NCBI GenBank assembly: GCA_964610165.1
Contig: CAZSUZ010000011.1
Coordinates: forward strand, 1 to 42,077
Direction: 5' to 3'
Origin: MFZZ01 sp964610165
GTDB taxonomy: Bacteria > Patescibacteriota > Microgenomatia > UBA1406 > GWC2-37-13
DNA length: 42,077 bases
This document shows, one piece after another, positions 40,645 to 42,077 of the stretch. The first letter of the stretch is position 1; every line of letters begins with the position of its first letter. The notes beneath the pieces are model-generated. The model made no database searches, was not told the origin of the DNA, and was given only the letters and a program-made list of their open reading frames with translations. The translations under genes and the position numbers were made by a program.

Positions 40645-40995
40645 TTATTTATACAAATTTTGAATTCCATGTTCAATAAGTTGATTCATCATAACGCTAA
40701 CTTTTTTACCTCTTTCTGCTGCAAGTAGAACTGCTTGAGGATAGCAGATAATAACTTCTCCGACTACATTTTCAGTATTTTTTTGTTCATCTTGATATGG
40801 GAAAGCAAGTACAGGAAGAGCTACATCTTCATTTTTATAAGTACGAGCTATATCTTTCATTTTTCTTTTGCCCACAAAAACAATATTCACTGCAACTAAA
40901 TCAGTTGCATGATATCTGCTAAGCACAGATTGAGCAAACTCTTTAATTTCTTTTTTATCGAATTTATATCGTGATGAACTAAAAATATGTATCAT
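40645..40995 (-). CDS. ybeY: YbeY-like protein with incomplete metal site
   Basis: YbeY is a metal-dependent RNase or rRNA-maturation factor. The 116-residue protein has the family's middle part (VNIVFVGKRKMKDIARTYKNEDVALPVLAFPYQ, split here by eye into two strands and a helix, then VVGEVIICYPQAV). It ends QLIEHGIQNLYK and then a stop. Canonical YbeY has HGxLHLxGYDH, with three zinc-binding His; here only the first remains, Asn replaces the second, and the protein stops before the third. dnaX begins 6 nt later. Either the site has been lost or the family is divergent here. Confidence 0.75.
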   Translation of the reverse strand: MIHIFSSSRYKFDKKEIKEFAQSVLSRYHATDLVAVNIVFVGKRKMKDIARTYKNEDVALPVLAFPYQDEQKNTENVVGEVIICYPQAVLLAAERGKKVSVMMNQLIEHGIQNLYK

Positions 40996-40996
40996 A

Positions 40997-41173
40997 TTAT
41001 TTATTACGTCTTTTGCGACGCTCTTTAGCTTCTTCTTTTTCTACTTGTGAAGGTTTTTTGTAATATTGTCTTTTACGTACTTCATCAACAATTTCTTCTT
41101 CAATAAACATTTTGGTAAATTTCTTAAAAATTGCGTCTTTATTTTCGCCTTTTTTCTTTCTAACTAAAACCAT
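40997..41173 (-). CDS. rpsU: 30S ribosomal protein S21
   Basis: This 58-residue basic protein begins MVLVRKKKGENKDAIFKKF and ends KERRKRRNK. The pattern (short N-terminal strand, FKKFTKMFIEEEIVDEVRKRQYYKKPS, basic Arg/Lys tail) is characteristic of S21. An AGGAGGTG ribosome-binding site lies 11 nt before the ATG, as in front of rplL. It is followed 1 nt later by ybeY (start 40995), so rpsU-ybeY-dnaX-ybaB-prs looks like one operon. Confidence 0.92.
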   Translation of the reverse strand: MVLVRKKKGENKDAIFKKFTKMFIEEEIVDEVRKRQYYKKPSQVEKEEAKERRKRRNK

Positions 41174-41230
41174 GTAAAACTTGACACCTCCTAAGTGTTG
41201 TTTAAATTTATATAAGCTAGTTGTATTGTA

Positions 41231-42076
41231 TTACATTTCCTTCAGTATTTCAACGATGCGTGCTAAAGAAAGTGTTGATGCAACAGAATCTGGAGCCTTT
41301 GAAGATCCATTTAGAAGCATATTTTTGGATGCATGTAAAAACCAAGAAGCTTTTGGATCTGCTTTAATTATAGTTTTAGATAATTTTGTCAGATCGTATT
41401 TTTTATTTGGTTGTGTTTTTATACGTACATGCCCAGATTCTGGATCTTTACGTACTACAAGTTCATAGCCAGATTTTAAAGCATATTTAATTGCTGCTTC
41501 ATTTTTTGTCTCCATAACAAGTGTTTTTCCTAATTTTGTTTTTAGTATAAGTCCTTCTTTTATTTCTTCTTCTGCTTTTAAATTATTTTTTATTGAAAAA
41601 AGAATACTATCAAGTATTAAAAAAACCATATTAACGAGTTCTGCATCACTTGTTAGTTGGCCACGTAGAGGGTAAATAAATTCATGTAAGCAAAAGGCAT
41701 ATCTATCATTTATTGGATCTGGAAAATGTACTTCTCCAAAATTATCAATTTCAGTAATAAATTGAACCATATGTTCTATTGCAACTAAATCTTTTTCTTT
41801 GACATTTCCTTCTTCTGCTAAATAATCAAATACACGTTTTGTGGCAGAAGTTCGTTCTTTTAATTGATGATGGTCAAATCGTCCTAAACCTGTATCTACA
41901 TGAATAATATTTGGGTCAGCATCTGGATCTTTTCCATCTAATGTTTGTCCTGCTGGGACAAAAGCATGATCTGCAGAATCCCATTCTGGCATATATCTTT
42001 TAATAAGCCATGAACTGCCAATTGCATCTAGATCTGGTGATATGTGTGTAACTAATGTTTTTGTTTTGTTTGACAT
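41231..42076 (-). CDS. DHH-like phosphoesterase-family protein, function unknown
   Basis: The 281-residue protein opens with THISPDLDAIGSSWLIKRY (residues 10-28), which resembles the first aspartate motif of DHH phosphoesterases (HxxPDxDAIGS), and has VDTGLGRFDHHQ (60-71), which resembles the DHH motif. Motif III between them is not clear (HVDTG may serve). The rest is helical, ending with a small domain (ESGHVRIKTQPNKKYDLTKL). Members of the superfamily are RecJ, nano-RNases, c-di-AMP phosphodiesterases and pyrophosphatases; I cannot choose among them. The start ATG at 42076 is 1 bp from the window edge, so an upstream extension cannot be excluded. Confidence 0.7.
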   Translation of the reverse strand: MSNKTKTLVTHISPDLDAIGSSWLIKRYMPEWDSADHAFVPAGQTLDGKDPDADPNIIHVDTGLGRFDHHQLKERTSATKRVFDYLAEEGNVKEKDLVAIEHMVQFITEIDNFGEVHFPDPINDRYAFCLHEFIYPLRGQLTSDAELVNMVFLILDSILFSIKNNLKAEEEIKEGLILKTKLGKTLVMETKNEAAIKYALKSGYELVVRKDPESGHVRIKTQPNKKYDLTKLSKTIIKADPKASWFLHASKNMLLNGSSKAPDSVASTLSLARIVEILKEM

Positions 42077-42077
42077 A

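Noticed and set aside
1..42077. Alternative genetic code with TGA as glycine
   Set aside because: TGA ends rplL and the ABC ATPase gene at the expected C-termini, and no in-frame TGA was met in conserved genes.
1..42077. CRISPR array, transposase or prophage
   Set aside because: No regularly spaced direct repeats, transposase motifs or phage structural genes were seen; the repeats present are single palindromes.

Overview
The window is AT-rich chromosomal DNA with tightly packed, mostly single-copy housekeeping genes. It most resembles the reduced genome of a Candidate Phyla Radiation (Patescibacteria) bacterium. Reasons: very short or domain-trimmed versions of universal proteins (an RF1 without its N-terminal domain, a MurF without its UDP-binding domain, a gamma-length DnaX, a YbeY cut off in its metal site), many small hypothetical membrane proteins, and no biosynthetic operons. 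TAA, TAG and TGA all serve as stops (rplL ends in TGA), so the code is standard. Two 100-base N runs (9482-9581 and 25672-25771) are scaffold gaps; they interrupt hisS and an alpha/beta hydrolase. The phylum-level placement is inferred from gene style, not from a marker tree.

Layout. 1-5.0 kb (minus): gyrB-ppa-gyrA, with gyrA running off the left edge. 5.1-6.7 kb (minus): rplJ-rplL with an L10-type leader, and rpmE. 6.7-8.9 kb (minus): four short membrane proteins with Shine-Dalgarno sites and GC-rich hairpins, around a shortened release factor and a ~95-nt candidate small RNA. 9-14 kb (minus): rpsF-ssb-rpsR, a hypothetical gene, ctpA, htrA, hisS. 14-20 kb: a GT39-type glycosyltransferase, a SIMPL protein, another small membrane protein, and a three-gene ABC-2 exporter. 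20-25 kb: ADP-forming acyl-CoA synthetase, murF-like, cysS. 25-32 kb, cell surface: an anchored hydrolase, a processive GT2 synthase, a LamG surface protein, a small membrane protein behind a long structured leader, a FemX/BioF2-type acyltransferase and a YggT-like protein, then tRNA-Pro(CGG). 32-36 kb: small hypotheticals, a MIP18-family protein, RNase J, recR. 36-38 kb: a leader-peptide attenuator in front of a RelA/SpoT-like gene. 38-42 kb (minus): rpsU, ybeY, dnaX, ybaB, prs and a DHH-like protein.

Two expression styles can be separated by eye. Most ordinary genes have no Shine-Dalgarno; instead a -10 box, often an extended TGnTATAAT or TGnTATACT, lies 5-10 nt before the start codon, which predicts leaderless mRNAs. 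A second class (short membrane proteins and the GT2 synthase) has a promoter farther upstream, a leader with AGGAG(G), and a long perfect GC-rich hairpin just after the stop codon. Convergent genes mostly abut stop-to-stop with no terminator between.

The strongest candidate for something new is at 36798-38339. A TTGACA-17-TACAAT promoter drives a near-leaderless 24-codon peptide. The coding region contains arms 1 and 2 of a four-arm attenuator that ends in a U8 terminator 10 nt before a divergent RelA/SpoT-fold gene. This suggests translation-coupled attenuation of an alarmone-type enzyme.
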